A stretch of 64,000 nt of DNA from Sphingomonas sp. 67-36 (GTDB lineage Bacteria; Pseudomonadota; Alphaproteobacteria; Sphingomonadales; Sphingomonadaceae): assembly GCA_001897375.1 (NCBI GenBank), contig MKSU01000002.1, positions 279,040-343,039 of the forward strand, read 5' to 3'. The notes under the pieces were generated by a model. That model saw only the letters and a program-made list of their open reading frames with translations. It was not told where the DNA came from and did no database searches. Each line of letters begins with the position of its first letter. Positions within the stretch are counted from its first letter, which is position 1. The position numbers and the translations under genes are program-made. This document shows positions 27,391 through 36,012 of this stretch, one piece after another.

Positions 27391-29241
27391 CTATTCGATC
27401 CGGAACGCCCTTAGCGGCGAGCGGGCCGGCAGCGGCACCTGCACCAGCCACGGGAACTTCTTCCCCATCGCGAGCTGCGAATAGAAGCCGTGCGGCGACC
27501 GCGCGCGATAGACCGTCGATTCCGCCATGTTCGGGCACACCAGCAGCAACGTCGCGCCATGTCGCTTCATGATCGCGCGCGCATTCTCCGGTGAGCCGGT
27601 GAAGGCGTGCTGCACATCGAGGATCGCGTCGCCGTTGCGGTGATACGGCCCGGCGATCGCCGAATGATGGGTGAGCGTGATCAGCCGCGGGCCGAGATCG
27701 ACGAAGGTGAAGACGGTCTGTGCGGGGAAGCGGTCGAGCGGCTGCAACGCCGGCAGGGTCACGCAGCGCCCGGACGCGCGGTTCACCAGCTTCACATAGG
27801 GAGTGGGCTTGTCGACCGGCGTCCAGTTGATGATCAACCCCGCGAACGCGCCGGAGATGATCAGGAACGCTGCCGAGGTGCCGAACACCCGCACGAACAT
27901 CGATCGGTGCCCGAGCAGCACCGGCGCCAGGATCCAGGCGAGCGCGGCGACGCCCGGCACCGCGAGAAGCTGCGCCGCCGGCCCGGCGCGGATCTGCCAC
28001 AGCAGCATGGCGGCGGCGAAGGCCATGAACAGCGCCACGCTCGCCCAGCCGACCAGCGCCTCGGGCGTGCGGCGCGCGCGCCATGTGGCGACGGCCGCGC
28101 CGATTACGCCCATCACCGGCAGCGCGGCGACCGGGAAGGCGACGCGGAACGGATGCTCGAAGATCGGCTTGGCCTCACGGATGTTGCCGAGCCAGTTGCG
28201 GTAAAGCTCGTCCGAAACCTGTTCCGGCCGGCCGAGGCATTGCGGGAAGACCAGCGCGAAGGCGCCAGCGATCACCGCGCCCGCCGTCACCGCCATCGCC
28301 AGCCGCAGCCAGCGCCGCTGCGGCGAGACCATCGCCAGCACCAGCAGGAACGCGCCGGCCAGCACCATCACCGACAGCCACACCGGCGTCAGCGCGTCGC
28401 AGCGCGCCACGCGATTGTCGTATGAGGCGAAGGCGGCATAGCCCGCCGCCGATCCGCCGGCGAGCGTCAGCGCATAGGCCGCGAGCCGGTCGCGCGATTC
28501 GACTTGCCATACCCAGCGCAGCGCGATGATCGCGCCGGCCATCACCGCATAGGGCAGCATCTCCAGCCCGATCGTCAGCGATACCGCGCTGGCGATGCCG
28601 ACGATCGCGCCGCCGCGCGCGCCTTTGGGATCGCACAGGCCGGCGACGGTCAGGCTCAGCATCGCGAGCTGCCAGCCGTGATGATCGATGCGGTCGGGCA
28701 TGAACATCATCAGCGCGACGGTCGAGCAGAGCATGAACACAATCGCGAGCGGCCAGGCGAGCGGCGCGACGAGCCGCCGCACCGTCGCCGCCAGCCCGAC
28801 CAGCGCGAGCGACAGCGGCAGCAGCGGCGCGATCCCGCACGCCAGCCGCTCCGCCTCGCCGTTGCCGACGAAGGGGCGGAACAGCAGGATCAGCGCCGCG
28901 ATCGGAAGATCGACGAGGCGCGTCCAATGGATGTTGAAGCCGGTCGGCGGGTTGAGCCGATAGTTGCGCAGGTCATACCAGCCCTGCCCGTCGAGCAGGG
29001 CGCGGACCTGCATCAGCCGCATATTGTCGTCGGTATCGCCCAGCGACAGCCAGTGGATCGCCGCCCAGCGCTGCGCGACGTACCACACGACGATCACCAC
29101 CCAGGCTGCGAGGGTGAGCCGCAGCCAGTGACGATCGATGAGGTGCAGGAGCGATGCGCCGTCGCGCTTTATCAAGGGGACTTTCCTCAAACCGCCGGGG
29201 GCACTAGACGCGCGGTCGAGAGACACCCGCTCAGCCGCCAT
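27391..29241 (-). CDS. Large membrane protein, probable GT-C glycosyltransferase
   Basis: The 616-residue protein has about ten to twelve hydrophobic helices. After the first helix it has LSLGDTDDNMRLMQVRALLDG near residue 60 and PTGFNIHWTRLVDLP near 95. This resembles the DxD-containing first periplasmic loop of STT3/PglB-like oligosaccharyltransferases and other GT-C enzymes that use polyprenyl-linked sugars. The C-terminal 120 residues are periplasmic with several cysteines. A neighbouring GtrA and methyltransferase support a role in surface glycan. Sugar and acceptor are unknown. Confidence 0.75.
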   Translation of the reverse strand: MAAERVSLDRASSAPGGLRKVPLIKRDGASLLHLIDRHWLRLTLAAWVVIVVWYVAQRWAAIHWLSLGDTDDNMRLMQVRALLDGQGWYDLRNYRLNPPTGFNIHWTRLVDLPIAALILLFRPFVGNGEAERLACGIAPLLPLSLALVGLAATVRRLVAPLAWPLAIVFMLCSTVALMMFMPDRIDHHGWQLAMLSLTVAGLCDPKGARGGAIVGIASAVSLTIGLEMLPYAVMAGAIIALRWVWQVESRDRLAAYALTLAGGSAAGYAAFASYDNRVARCDALTPVWLSVMVLAGAFLLVLAMVSPQRRWLRLAMAVTAGAVIAGAFALVFPQCLGRPEQVSDELYRNWLGNIREAKPIFEHPFRVAFPVAALPVMGVIGAAVATWRARRTPEALVGWASVALFMAFAAAMLLWQIRAGPAAQLLAVPGVAALAWILAPVLLGHRSMFVRVFGTSAAFLIISGAFAGLIINWTPVDKPTPYVKLVNRASGRCVTLPALQPLDRFPAQTVFTFVDLGPRLITLTHHSAIAGPYHRNGDAILDVQHAFTGSPENARAIMKRHGATLLLVCPNMAESTVYRARSPHGFYSQLAMGKKFPWLVQVPLPARSPLRAFRIE

Positions 29242-29267
29242 ATCGCGGCCGGCGCAAAGGGCAAGGC

Positions 29268-29696
29268 GTGGAAGCGGTTCGCAGGCACATTCGGTCCCCG
29301 CATATGCGTGAGGTTTTCTGGCAACTGGTGCGCTTCGGCGTTGCGGGCGGGCTTTCGACGCTGATCTATTCGGCGGTTTATCTGCCGCTCACCTTCTTCG
29401 TCTTCTCGCGCGCCCACGCCGTCTATGCGGTGCCCTTCGCCTTCACGGTCGCGGTGACGGCGGGTTTCTTCCTCCATAGCCGCTGGAGCTTCAAGGGGCA
29501 TGGCAAGCGCGAGCCCGGCGGCGTGCAGCAGGTGAAGTTCGTCGCGGTGCAGGCGTCGGGCATGGCGCTCAACGCCGTCATCACCTGGATCGGCACCGCC
29601 TTGCTCGGCTTTCCCGCCTGGGCGCCCCTGCTCCCGGCGATCGCGCTGGCGACGATCTTCACCTTCATCCTCAATCGCTGGCTGGTGTTCGCCTGA
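29268..29696 (+). CDS. GtrA family membrane protein
   Basis: The 142-residue protein has four hydrophobic helices (LVRFGVAGGLSTLIYSAVYL near 24, then VPFAFTVAVTAGFFLHSRWSF) matching GtrA, thought to flip or help transfer undecaprenyl-phosphate-linked sugars. The start is GTG 29268, which has AAAGGG about 7 bases upstream; ATG 29304 is an alternative that drops the first 12 residues. It is divergent from the GT-C gene and followed by a methyltransferase 1 base downstream, so it belongs to a glycan-related cluster. Confidence 0.85.
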   Translation: MEAVRRHIRSPHMREVFWQLVRFGVAGGLSTLIYSAVYLPLTFFVFSRAHAVYAVPFAFTVAVTAGFFLHSRWSFKGHGKREPGGVQQVKFVAVQASGMALNAVITWIGTALLGFPAWAPLLPAIALATIFTFILNRWLVFA

Positions 29697-29697
29697 T

Positions 29698-30426
29698 ATG
29701 GATCGCATAGTCTATGACCGCATGGCGGCGCACGATTCCACGCACTGGTGGTATCGCGCGCGCCGCGACATCCTGGCGGATTATCTGGCGCGCTACGGCG
29801 GGTTGCCCGAGGGCGCCCGCATCCTCGAGATCGGCTGCGGCACCGGGCACAACCTGCCGATGCTGGCCGCCTTCGGCACGGTCGACGCGATCGAGATCGA
29901 CCCCGCCGCGCGTGCGATCGCCAGCCGGCGGCTCGGCAGGGAGGTGGGCGCCGCGCCGCTGCCCACGCTCGCCGGCGTGCCGAAGGGGCATTACGATCTG
30001 ATCGCGGTGCTCGATGTGGTCGAGCATATCGAGGACGACGTGGCCGCGCTCGCCGCGATGCGCGAGCGGCTCGCGCCGGGCGGACGCATCCTCATCACCG
30101 TGCCGGCGCATCAATGGATGTGGAGCGCGCATGACGTGGTGAACCACCACCATCGCCGCTATTCCAGGGCGACGCTGGTGAAGGCGATCACCGCCGCCGG
30201 CCTCAAGCCCCGCAAGCTGGGCTATTTCAACTCGCTGCTGTTCCCGCTCGCCGCCGGGGCGCGTGTCGCGGGGCGGATCACCGGCCGCGACGACAGCGAC
30301 GACGCGCCGCCGGCCGCGCCGCTCAACCGGCTGTTCGAGGGTATCTTCCGGCTCGAACGCCACCTCGTCGGCCGCGTGCCGATGCCGCCGGGGGTGTCGA
30401 TCGTGACCTTCGCGGAGCCGGCGTAG
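29698..30426 (+). CDS. Class I SAM-dependent methyltransferase
   Basis: The 242-residue protein shows motif I ARILEIGCGTGHNLPML near residue 40, motif II DAIEIDPAAR near 62, motif IV YDLIAVLDVVEHIEDD near 99 and GGRILITVPAHQWMW. An HHRRYSRATLV segment near 150 matches the family often paired with GtrA and polyprenol-sugar transferases. The C-terminus has a hydrophobic stretch (FNSLLFPLAAGARVAG) that may attach to the membrane. It is coupled to the GtrA gene and converges on a PLP enzyme gene. Confidence 0.88.
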   Translation: MDRIVYDRMAAHDSTHWWYRARRDILADYLARYGGLPEGARILEIGCGTGHNLPMLAAFGTVDAIEIDPAARAIASRRLGREVGAAPLPTLAGVPKGHYDLIAVLDVVEHIEDDVAALAAMRERLAPGGRILITVPAHQWMWSAHDVVNHHHRRYSRATLVKAITAAGLKPRKLGYFNSLLFPLAAGARVAGRITGRDDSDDAPPAAPLNRLFEGIFRLERHLVGRVPMPPGVSIVTFAEPA

Positions 30427-30450
30427 CCCCTCCCCTGGAGGAGAGGGGCT
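30425..30450. terminator. Hairpin between convergent methyltransferase and PLP-enzyme genes
   Basis: An 8-bp stem AGCCCCTC/GAGGGGCT (30425-30432 with 30443-30450) directly follows the methyltransferase stop. There is no T run on the plus side. It shares its arm with the hairpin at 12655-12682, so a repeat origin is possible. Confidence 0.45.
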
Positions 30451-30459
30451 TCCGGTCCG

Positions 30460-31779
30460 TCAGATCGCGTCGAGCGCCTGCGCGAAATCGGCGATCAGGT
30501 CGTCGGCGTCCTCCACCCCGATCGAGATCCGCACGAGATTGTCGGTGATCCCCAGCGCCTGCTTGCGCGCATCGGGGACGGAGAGGTGGGTCATCGCCGC
30601 CGGATGGCTTGCCAGCGTCTCGGTGCCGCCGAGGCTCACCGCGAGCTTGGCGATCCTCAGCGCGTCGAGGAAACGGAACGATTCCGCCTCGCCGCCCTTC
30701 AGATAGAGCGAGAAGGTGGAGCCGGCGCCGGTGCAATGCCGGCGATAGATATCCGCCTGCCGCGCGTCCTTGCCGCCTTCGAGGAAGCCGAGATAGCCGA
30801 CCCGCTCCACCTTGGGATGGCTCGCGAGGAAGGCGCAGACCTTCGCCGCATTCTCCCCCGCGCGGCTCATGCGCAGTTCCAGCGTCTCCAGCGAGCGGAG
30901 CAGCATCCATGCCGTATTGGGGTCGCAGATCGTGCCGATCGTGTTGCGCATCAGTCGGATCGTGTTGATGTGCGCCTTCGACCCCAGCAACCCGCCGGCG
31001 ACGAGGTCGCTGTGCCCGCCGGCATATTTGGTGAGCGAATAGACCACGATATCCGCACCGTGGCGCAGCGGCTTGTGCCAGAGCGGGCCGAGGAAGGTGT
31101 TGTCGATCGCGATCGGCGGGCGCGTGGCGGGATCGGTGAAGATCGCATCGCGGCTCGCCGCCACCGCCTCCACGTCGACCAGCGCGTTGGTCGGGTTGGC
31201 GGGGCTTTCGAGGTAGATCAGCGCGACCTTGCCCTTCGCCGCTTCCGTCAGCACCGCGTCGATCTCCGCGCGCGTCGCGCCCGCCGGAAAATCGAGCCAC
31301 TTCACCCCGAATCGGCCGAGGATGCGCGCGATCAGCGTCTCGGTCGCGGCATAGAGCGGGCCGGAATGGACGATCGTGTCGCCCGGCTCCACCATCGACA
31401 GGAACAGGGTGGCGATCGCCGACATGCCGGAGGAGAAGGCGAGCGCATCCTCCGCCTCCTCCCAGATGGCGAGGCGGTCCTCCAGTATCTCCTGGTTCGG
31501 CCCGTTGAAGCGCGAATAGACGAGGCCCTCCGCGCCGCCGGGGCGCTTGCCGGTGACGCCCTCGAAATGGCGCTTGCCCGCCGCCGCGCTGGGAAAGACG
31601 AAGGTGGAGGTGAGGAAGATCGGCGGCTTCAGCGAGCCTTCCGACAGCGCCGGGTCATAGCCGTGGCCCATCATCAGCGTGGCGGGGCTGAGCTTGCGCC
31701 CGCCGATCCGCTCGATCTCCGGCCGGGGCGAACGGCGCTGCCCGGCCGTCTCGGGGCCGGCTTTGGTATCCTTGGTCAT
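30460..31779 (-). CDS. Cystathionine gamma-synthase-family PLP enzyme
   Basis: The 439-residue protein has the Cys/Met metabolism PLP fold with EEAEDALAFSSGMSAIATL near 110, SPANPTNALVDV near 200 and the PLP lysine K251 in VYSLTKYAGGHSD. It is in the group of O-acetylhomoserine/cystathionine enzymes but has a longer N-terminus (about 40 residues) than MetB or MetZ, so methionine gamma-lyase-like or cystathionine gamma-synthase-like activity are both possible. ATG 31779 has GGAG 8 bases upstream. Confidence 0.88.
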   Translation of the reverse strand: MTKDTKAGPETAGQRRSPRPEIERIGGRKLSPATLMMGHGYDPALSEGSLKPPIFLTSTFVFPSAAAGKRHFEGVTGKRPGGAEGLVYSRFNGPNQEILEDRLAIWEEAEDALAFSSGMSAIATLFLSMVEPGDTIVHSGPLYAATETLIARILGRFGVKWLDFPAGATRAEIDAVLTEAAKGKVALIYLESPANPTNALVDVEAVAASRDAIFTDPATRPPIAIDNTFLGPLWHKPLRHGADIVVYSLTKYAGGHSDLVAGGLLGSKAHINTIRLMRNTIGTICDPNTAWMLLRSLETLELRMSRAGENAAKVCAFLASHPKVERVGYLGFLEGGKDARQADIYRRHCTGAGSTFSLYLKGGEAESFRFLDALRIAKLAVSLGGTETLASHPAAMTHLSVPDARKQALGITDNLVRISIGVEDADDLIADFAQALDAI

Positions 31780-31858
31780 CGTGATCTCCGAACGATCGGC
31801 CGCGCCTGTCCGCGGGGACGGCGGCGCGGCCTTCAATGCCGGATATCGTGCCGGAAAA

Positions 31859-32269
31859 TCAGCGCGCCTGATAGGGGACGAAATGACCCAATGAGCAGCT
31901 TCCGGTGTCGATGCGCGCCGTCATGTCGACCGTCCGCGCGATATCGCCCCGACACAATTGCGTGGAATATTGCCTCGTCACCAGCGCATCGCCGCGCGCC
32001 ACGCCCTCGCAGCCGCCGGCCGTCTCGTTGACATAGACCAGCTTCGGGCTGACGCGATAGATCAGGCGCGGTCCAATCGCCTTGAGCGAGGCCTGGTTGA
32101 AGCGCGTGTCGATGCAGTCGACCGGCTTGCCGGGCGTGAGGCCTTCGACCGTCTTCGCGAATTCGGCCTGGTCGGCAGCGGCGCGATCGGTCTGCGCCGG
32201 CGACGAGGCGATGGCGACCGCACCCGCGCCCAGCGCGGCGGCGGCCAGCGGAACAAGGATCATACGCAT
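31859..32269 (-). CDS. Secreted protein of unknown function
   Basis: The 136-residue protein has a signal peptide (MRMILVPLAAAALGAGAVAIA) and a mature part with four cysteines (VDCIDTRF, GGCEGVARG, QLCRGDIART, GSCSLGHFVPY), which probably form two disulfides in the periplasm. The closing LGHFVPY pattern recurs in short sphingomonad proteins, but no function is known to me. It stands between the PLP enzyme and glyoxalase II genes, about 40 to 80 bases from each. Confidence 0.75.
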   Translation of the reverse strand: MRMILVPLAAAALGAGAVAIASSPAQTDRAAADQAEFAKTVEGLTPGKPVDCIDTRFNQASLKAIGPRLIYRVSPKLVYVNETAGGCEGVARGDALVTRQYSTQLCRGDIARTVDMTARIDTGSCSLGHFVPYQAR

Positions 32270-32308
32270 GACAACAACTCCTTTTCTCCGCGCACCGATA
32301 TAGGGATG

Positions 32309-33046
32309 TCAGCCGCGAAATTCATCCTTCGCGCGCCGTCGAGCGGCCAGCGTTTCGGCATCGGGCGCGCGCAGGAAGGGATTGGTGGCGCGCTCCAGCG
32401 CGATCGTCGTCGGGACGGTCGCCTCGCCTGCCGCGCGCGCCGCATCCACATCCGCCATCCGCGCGCGGATCGCGTCATTGTCCGGCTCCGCGACCAGCGC
32501 GAAACGGCCGTTCGCCTGCGTATATTCGTGCCCGCAGTAAACCAGCGTCTCCGGTGGCATGGCGGCAAAGCGGCGCATGTTGGCGAGCATCTGCGCCGCG
32601 TCGCCCTCGAACAATCGGCCGCAGCCCATCGCGAACAAGGTATCGCCGGTGAACACCGCATCGTCGTCGGCGAAGTGGAAGGCGATATGCCCGGCGGTAT
32701 GCCCCGGCACCGCGAGCACCCTCGCGCGATGCGCGCCGAGCGTCACCGCGTCGCCCTCGCCGACGCCGTGATCGAGGTGGCCGATCTTCGCGCGTTCCGC
32801 CTCCGGGCCGGTCACGCTCGCCCCGGTCGCGGCGACGATCGCGCCGTTCCCGCCGACATGATCGGGATGCCAGTGCGTGTTCCACACCTGCGTGATCGTC
32901 CAGCCACGCGCGGCGGCGGCATCGAGCACCGGCTGCGCCTCGCCGGGATCGACCACCATCGTCTCGCCGCTGTCGGCGTCATGGACGAGCCAGCTGTAGT
33001 TATCGCTCAGCACGGGAACGCGGATCACGTCGAGCGGGCTGGTCAT
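32309..33046 (-). CDS. gloB: Hydroxyacylglutathione hydrolase (glyoxalase II)
   Basis: GloB hydrolyses S-lactoylglutathione to lactate and glutathione. The 245-residue metallo-beta-lactamase fold protein has the zinc motif THWHPDHVGG (HxHxDH at 58-63), PGHTAGHIAFHF near 115, FTGDTLFAMGCGRLFEGD near 133 and CGHEYTQAN near 170, all glyoxalase II signatures. Its ATG overlaps the nitronate monooxygenase stop by 4 bases; glyoxalase I lies one gene further upstream in the same operon. Confidence 0.94.
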   Translation of the reverse strand: MTSPLDVIRVPVLSDNYSWLVHDADSGETMVVDPGEAQPVLDAAAARGWTITQVWNTHWHPDHVGGNGAIVAATGASVTGPEAERAKIGHLDHGVGEGDAVTLGAHRARVLAVPGHTAGHIAFHFADDDAVFTGDTLFAMGCGRLFEGDAAQMLANMRRFAAMPPETLVYCGHEYTQANGRFALVAEPDNDAIRARMADVDAARAAGEATVPTTIALERATNPFLRAPDAETLAARRRAKDEFRG

Positions 33047-34107
33047 GTATGATTCCTTTGCGCGGCGAGCGCGGCGGCGCCCAGCATTTCGGTGAGGTCG
33101 GCGGCGTGGCGGGCATGGGCGAGCGGCGCGCCTTGCCCGGCCCATAGCGAGGAATAATCCCCGCGCCCGTCCGCCTCCGCCTTGGCGCGCAGCGGGGCGA
33201 CGGCACCGGCGGCGAAAGGGAAGGGAGCGGCGGCGGCGCTGGCCGGGCCGAGCGCCTCGACCAGCCGATTGCGCAGGCCGCGCGCGAAGCGGCCGGAAAA
33301 GACGTTGGTGAAGACGCTGTCGTGGCTCTGCGCCGTCGCCAGCGCCGCGCGATGCACCGCGCTGGCGTTGCTGTCGCCGGTCATCAGGAAAGCGGTGCCG
33401 GCCTGCACTCCCGCCGCGCCGAGCGCGATCGCCGCCGCCGCGCCGCGCGCATCGGCGATGCCGCCGGCCGCGATCACGGGCACGTTCACCGCGTCGGCCA
33501 CCTGCGGCACCAGGGCAAAGGTGCCGACCGGGCGGTGATCGCCGAGGAAATAGCCGGCATGGCCGCCCGCCTCGAAGCCCTGCGCGATGATCGCGTCGCA
33601 ACCGGCATCGGCGAGCCAGCGCGCTTCCGTTACGGTCGTCGCATTGCCGATCACCCGTGCCCCGGTCGCGCGCACGCGGGCGAACAGGTCGCGTGCGGGG
33701 AGGCCGAAGTGGAAGCTGACGATCTCCGGGCGCACCTCCTCGACCACGCGCGCGGCCTCCGCATCGAACGGCCGGCGGGCGGGGGGAGCGGGGCCGTCTG
33801 CCGCGATCCCCTCCGCCGCGTAGAAGGGCGTGAGCGCGGCGCGCCACGCGGTATCGTCCGGGTCGTCGGGCGGCGTGTGGCAGAAGAAATTGAGGTTGAG
33901 CGGCCCGGCGGCGGCGGCGCGGACGGTGGCGGCCTCGATGAGCAAGCGATCCGGGGTGAACATCGCGCCGGCCAGCGAGCCGACCCCGCCGCCCCGGATC
34001 GCCGCGATGGCGAGCGCCGAATCGCCGAACCCGGCCATCGGCGCCTGGATCACCGGCCAGCGCGCGCCGAGCGACGCGAAGAAGTCAGGCGCCGCCGGCC
34101 GCGCCAT
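33043..34107 (-). CDS. Nitronate monooxygenase family protein
   Basis: This 354-residue FMN-dependent TIM-barrel protein has PVIQAPMAGFGDSALAIAA near residue 18, GCDAIIAQGFEAGGHAGYF near 168 and PVIAAGGIADARGAAAAIALGAAGVQAGTAF near 207 in parts, with the His of GGHAG typical of nitronate monooxygenases. It would oxidise alkyl nitronates (for example from 3-nitropropionate). ATG 34107 lies 2 bases after the glyoxalase I stop. Its place between glyoxalase I and II genes suggests a shared detoxification operon. Confidence 0.9.
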   Translation of the reverse strand: MARPAAPDFFASLGARWPVIQAPMAGFGDSALAIAAIRGGGVGSLAGAMFTPDRLLIEAATVRAAAAGPLNLNFFCHTPPDDPDDTAWRAALTPFYAAEGIAADGPAPPARRPFDAEAARVVEEVRPEIVSFHFGLPARDLFARVRATGARVIGNATTVTEARWLADAGCDAIIAQGFEAGGHAGYFLGDHRPVGTFALVPQVADAVNVPVIAAGGIADARGAAAAIALGAAGVQAGTAFLMTGDSNASAVHRAALATAQSHDSVFTNVFSGRFARGLRNRLVEALGPASAAAAPFPFAAGAVAPLRAKAEADGRGDYSSLWAGQGAPLAHARHAADLTEMLGAAALAAQRNHT

Positions 34108-34109
34108 CG

Positions 34110-34559
34110 TCACCAGCTTCCGGTGTTGGGCATCGACGCCCACGGCTCCTGCGGCGGCAGCACGCCGTTCTGCAGCAGCTCGATCGAGATGCCGTCCGGC
34201 GTCTTGACGAACGCCATATGGCCGTCGCGCGGCGGGCGGTGGATGATATGCCCGCCGTCCTTCAGCCGCTGGCACGTCTCGTAGATATTCTCGACGCGAT
34301 AGGCGAGGTGGCCGAAGTTGCGGCCGCCGGCATAGATCTCCGGCTCCTTGCCTTCGGCGGGCCAGTTGTAGGTCAGCTCCACCTCCGCCTCGGCGCGTTC
34401 GCCGGGGGCGTTCATGTCCTCCGGCGCGGCGAGGAAGATCAGGGTGAAGCGACCGGCCTCATTCTCCATCCGCCGCACCTCCTTCAACCCGAGCAGTTCG
34501 AAGAAGGCGATCGTCTTGTCCGGGTCGGTGACGCGGATCATCGTGTGGAGATATTTCAT
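34110..34559 (-). CDS. gloA: Lactoylglutathione lyase (glyoxalase I)
   Basis: GloA isomerises the hemithioacetal of methylglyoxal and glutathione to lactoylglutathione. The 149-residue vicinal-oxygen-chelate protein has metal ligands in KYLHTMIRV (H5), [16 protein letters not shown] and [10 protein letters not shown]. The length is near the family norm. Its ATG overlaps the TPR gene stop by 4 bases. The nitronate monooxygenase and then glyoxalase II follow, so both glyoxalase steps are in one operon. Confidence 0.94.
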   Translation of the reverse strand: MKYLHTMIRVTDPDKTIAFFELLGLKEVRRMENEAGRFTLIFLAAPEDMNAPGERAEAEVELTYNWPAEGKEPEIYAGGRNFGHLAYRVENIYETCQRLKDGGHIIHRPPRDGHMAFVKTPDGISIELLQNGVLPPQEPWASMPNTGSW

Positions 34560-35287
34560 GGCTTTTTCTCGTTCGAATGGTCGCCGTTGAATTGGGCCAG
34601 CGCCTGCGCCGCCGCAACCCCCGCCGGCGCGGTGGGGGCGATGCGCTGGGCGGCGCTCCATGCTTTTCTGGCGCCCGCCTCGTCGCCGGAGAGCGCGGCG
34701 ATATTGCCCGCCTCGAGCTGCACTTGCGCGTCATCGGCGGACCGCTTCAGCGCCTCGGCGATATCGGCGCGGGCACGCGGCAAATCGTTCATCCGCCGCG
34801 CGAGCGTCGCGGAGAGCAGCCACGCCAGCGGATCGGCCGCCGCATCGCGCGTCGCCGCGTCGAGATCGTCGCGTGCGCCCCTGGCGTCGCCAGCCGCGAC
34901 CAATGCGCGGGCGCGGTCGAGATGCGCCTCGCCGCGTTCCGTTCCCTGAAGCGTGCCCGCCGCCAGCGCCGCATCGAGCGCGGCGCGCGCCCTGGCCGGA
35001 TCATTGGCGGCGAGCCGGGCGTTGCCGGCCTCCGCCCAATAGGTCGCGGCCATCATGTCCTTCGCAACCTCGGCGGCGCGCGCGGCGTCCTCGAAGGCGG
35101 CCGCGGCCTCGCCGTAACGCGATTGCTCGGTGAGCGCGAGGCCGAGGCATTGCTTGGCCTTCGCACCGCCCGTCAGGGACCAGCGTTCGGCCATCCGCTC
35201 CGCCTCCGCCGGATCGGCGCGGGCGAGCGACACGCAGCGCTCCGCCGGATCGTCGGCGGCGAGCAGCAGCGCGAGCAAGGGTATCAT
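34556..35287 (-). CDS. Tetratricopeptide-repeat protein, probably exported
   Basis: The 243-residue protein opens with [14 protein letters not shown], a short hydrophobic segment, and contains several degenerate TPR helices ([77 protein letters not shown]). It likely scaffolds protein contacts; partners are unknown. It is coupled by 4-base ATGA overlaps both to the alpha/beta hydrolase upstream and to gloA downstream, an unusual guest in a glyoxalase operon. Confidence 0.85.
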   Translation of the reverse strand: MIPLLALLLAADDPAERCVSLARADPAEAERMAERWSLTGGAKAKQCLGLALTEQSRYGEAAAAFEDAARAAEVAKDMMAATYWAEAGNARLAANDPARARAALDAALAAGTLQGTERGEAHLDRARALVAAGDARGARDDLDAATRDAAADPLAWLLSATLARRMNDLPRARADIAEALKRSADDAQVQLEAGNIAALSGDEAGARKAWSAAQRIAPTAPAGVAAAQALAQFNGDHSNEKKP

Positions 35288-35988
35288 CGCAATACGTCCT
35301 CCACCGCGCGGACGATCAGCGCGATATCGGCATCGCGCGACAGGCGGTGGTCGCCATTCTTGACCAGCCAGGTCTGCACATCGGCTGAACGGAGCAGCTC
35401 CGCGAGCCGCCCGGCGCGATGCCACGGCACGTCGGGATCGCGCTGCCCCTGCACCAGCCGCACAGGGCAATCGACCGGGATCTCGCCGAACATCAGCCGG
35501 TTGGCTTCGCCCGATTGCCAGAAGCGGCTGGTATAGACGGTCGGCGCCGGGCCATAGGGATTGGCGCGCTCGATCTGCCCTTCCTGCAGCAGCCGCATCT
35601 TCTCGTCGGTGGAAAAGCCCCAGTCGGTGAAGTCCGGCGCCGGGGCGATGCCGACGCAGCCGACGACGCGTTCCGGGCGCAGCTTCGCGGCGGAGAGCAT
35701 GATCCACCCGCCCATCGACGAGCCGACCAGCACCACCGGGCCTTGCGCCACCTCGTCGATCATCGCCAGCGCGTCGTCGCGCCAGTCGGCGAAGGATTGT
35801 TCCTCGAACGTCCCCTCGCTCGCGCCGCAGCCGCCATAATCGAAGCGGAGAAAGGCGCGGCCTGTGTCGCGCGCCCATCGCTCCAGCGCGACCGCCTTGG
35901 TGCCCTCCATGTCGGAGGCGTAGCCGGGGAGGAATATGATGGTCGGGCCGGTGCCCGGGGTGTGGCGAAAAGCAAGACGGGGACGCAT
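35284..35988 (-). CDS. Alpha/beta hydrolase
   Basis: The 234-residue protein has the nucleophile elbow VGSSMGGW (serine near residue 93), FLPGYASDMEGTKA near the N-terminus for the oxyanion region, an Asp in GQRDPDVPW near 190 and the catalytic His in NGDHRLSRD near 213. It resembles the mitochondrial ABHD10-type acyl-protein thioesterases. The substrate is unknown. It heads the five-gene operon that ends in gloB; ATG 35988 gives a normal N-terminus. Confidence 0.88.
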   Translation of the reverse strand: MRPRLAFRHTPGTGPTIIFLPGYASDMEGTKAVALERWARDTGRAFLRFDYGGCGASEGTFEEQSFADWRDDALAMIDEVAQGPVVLVGSSMGGWIMLSAAKLRPERVVGCVGIAPAPDFTDWGFSTDEKMRLLQEGQIERANPYGPAPTVYTSRFWQSGEANRLMFGEIPVDCPVRLVQGQRDPDVPWHRAGRLAELLRSADVQTWLVKNGDHRLSRDADIALIVRAVEDVLR

Positions 35989-36012
35989 GGCGGCGTATCT
36001 ACGCGCCGGGCT

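Noticed and set aside
27391-29241. AcrB/AcrD/AcrF efflux pump identity for the large membrane protein
   Set aside because: It is too short, lacks the duplicated RND topology and large paired periplasmic loops, and has GT-C-like motifs.
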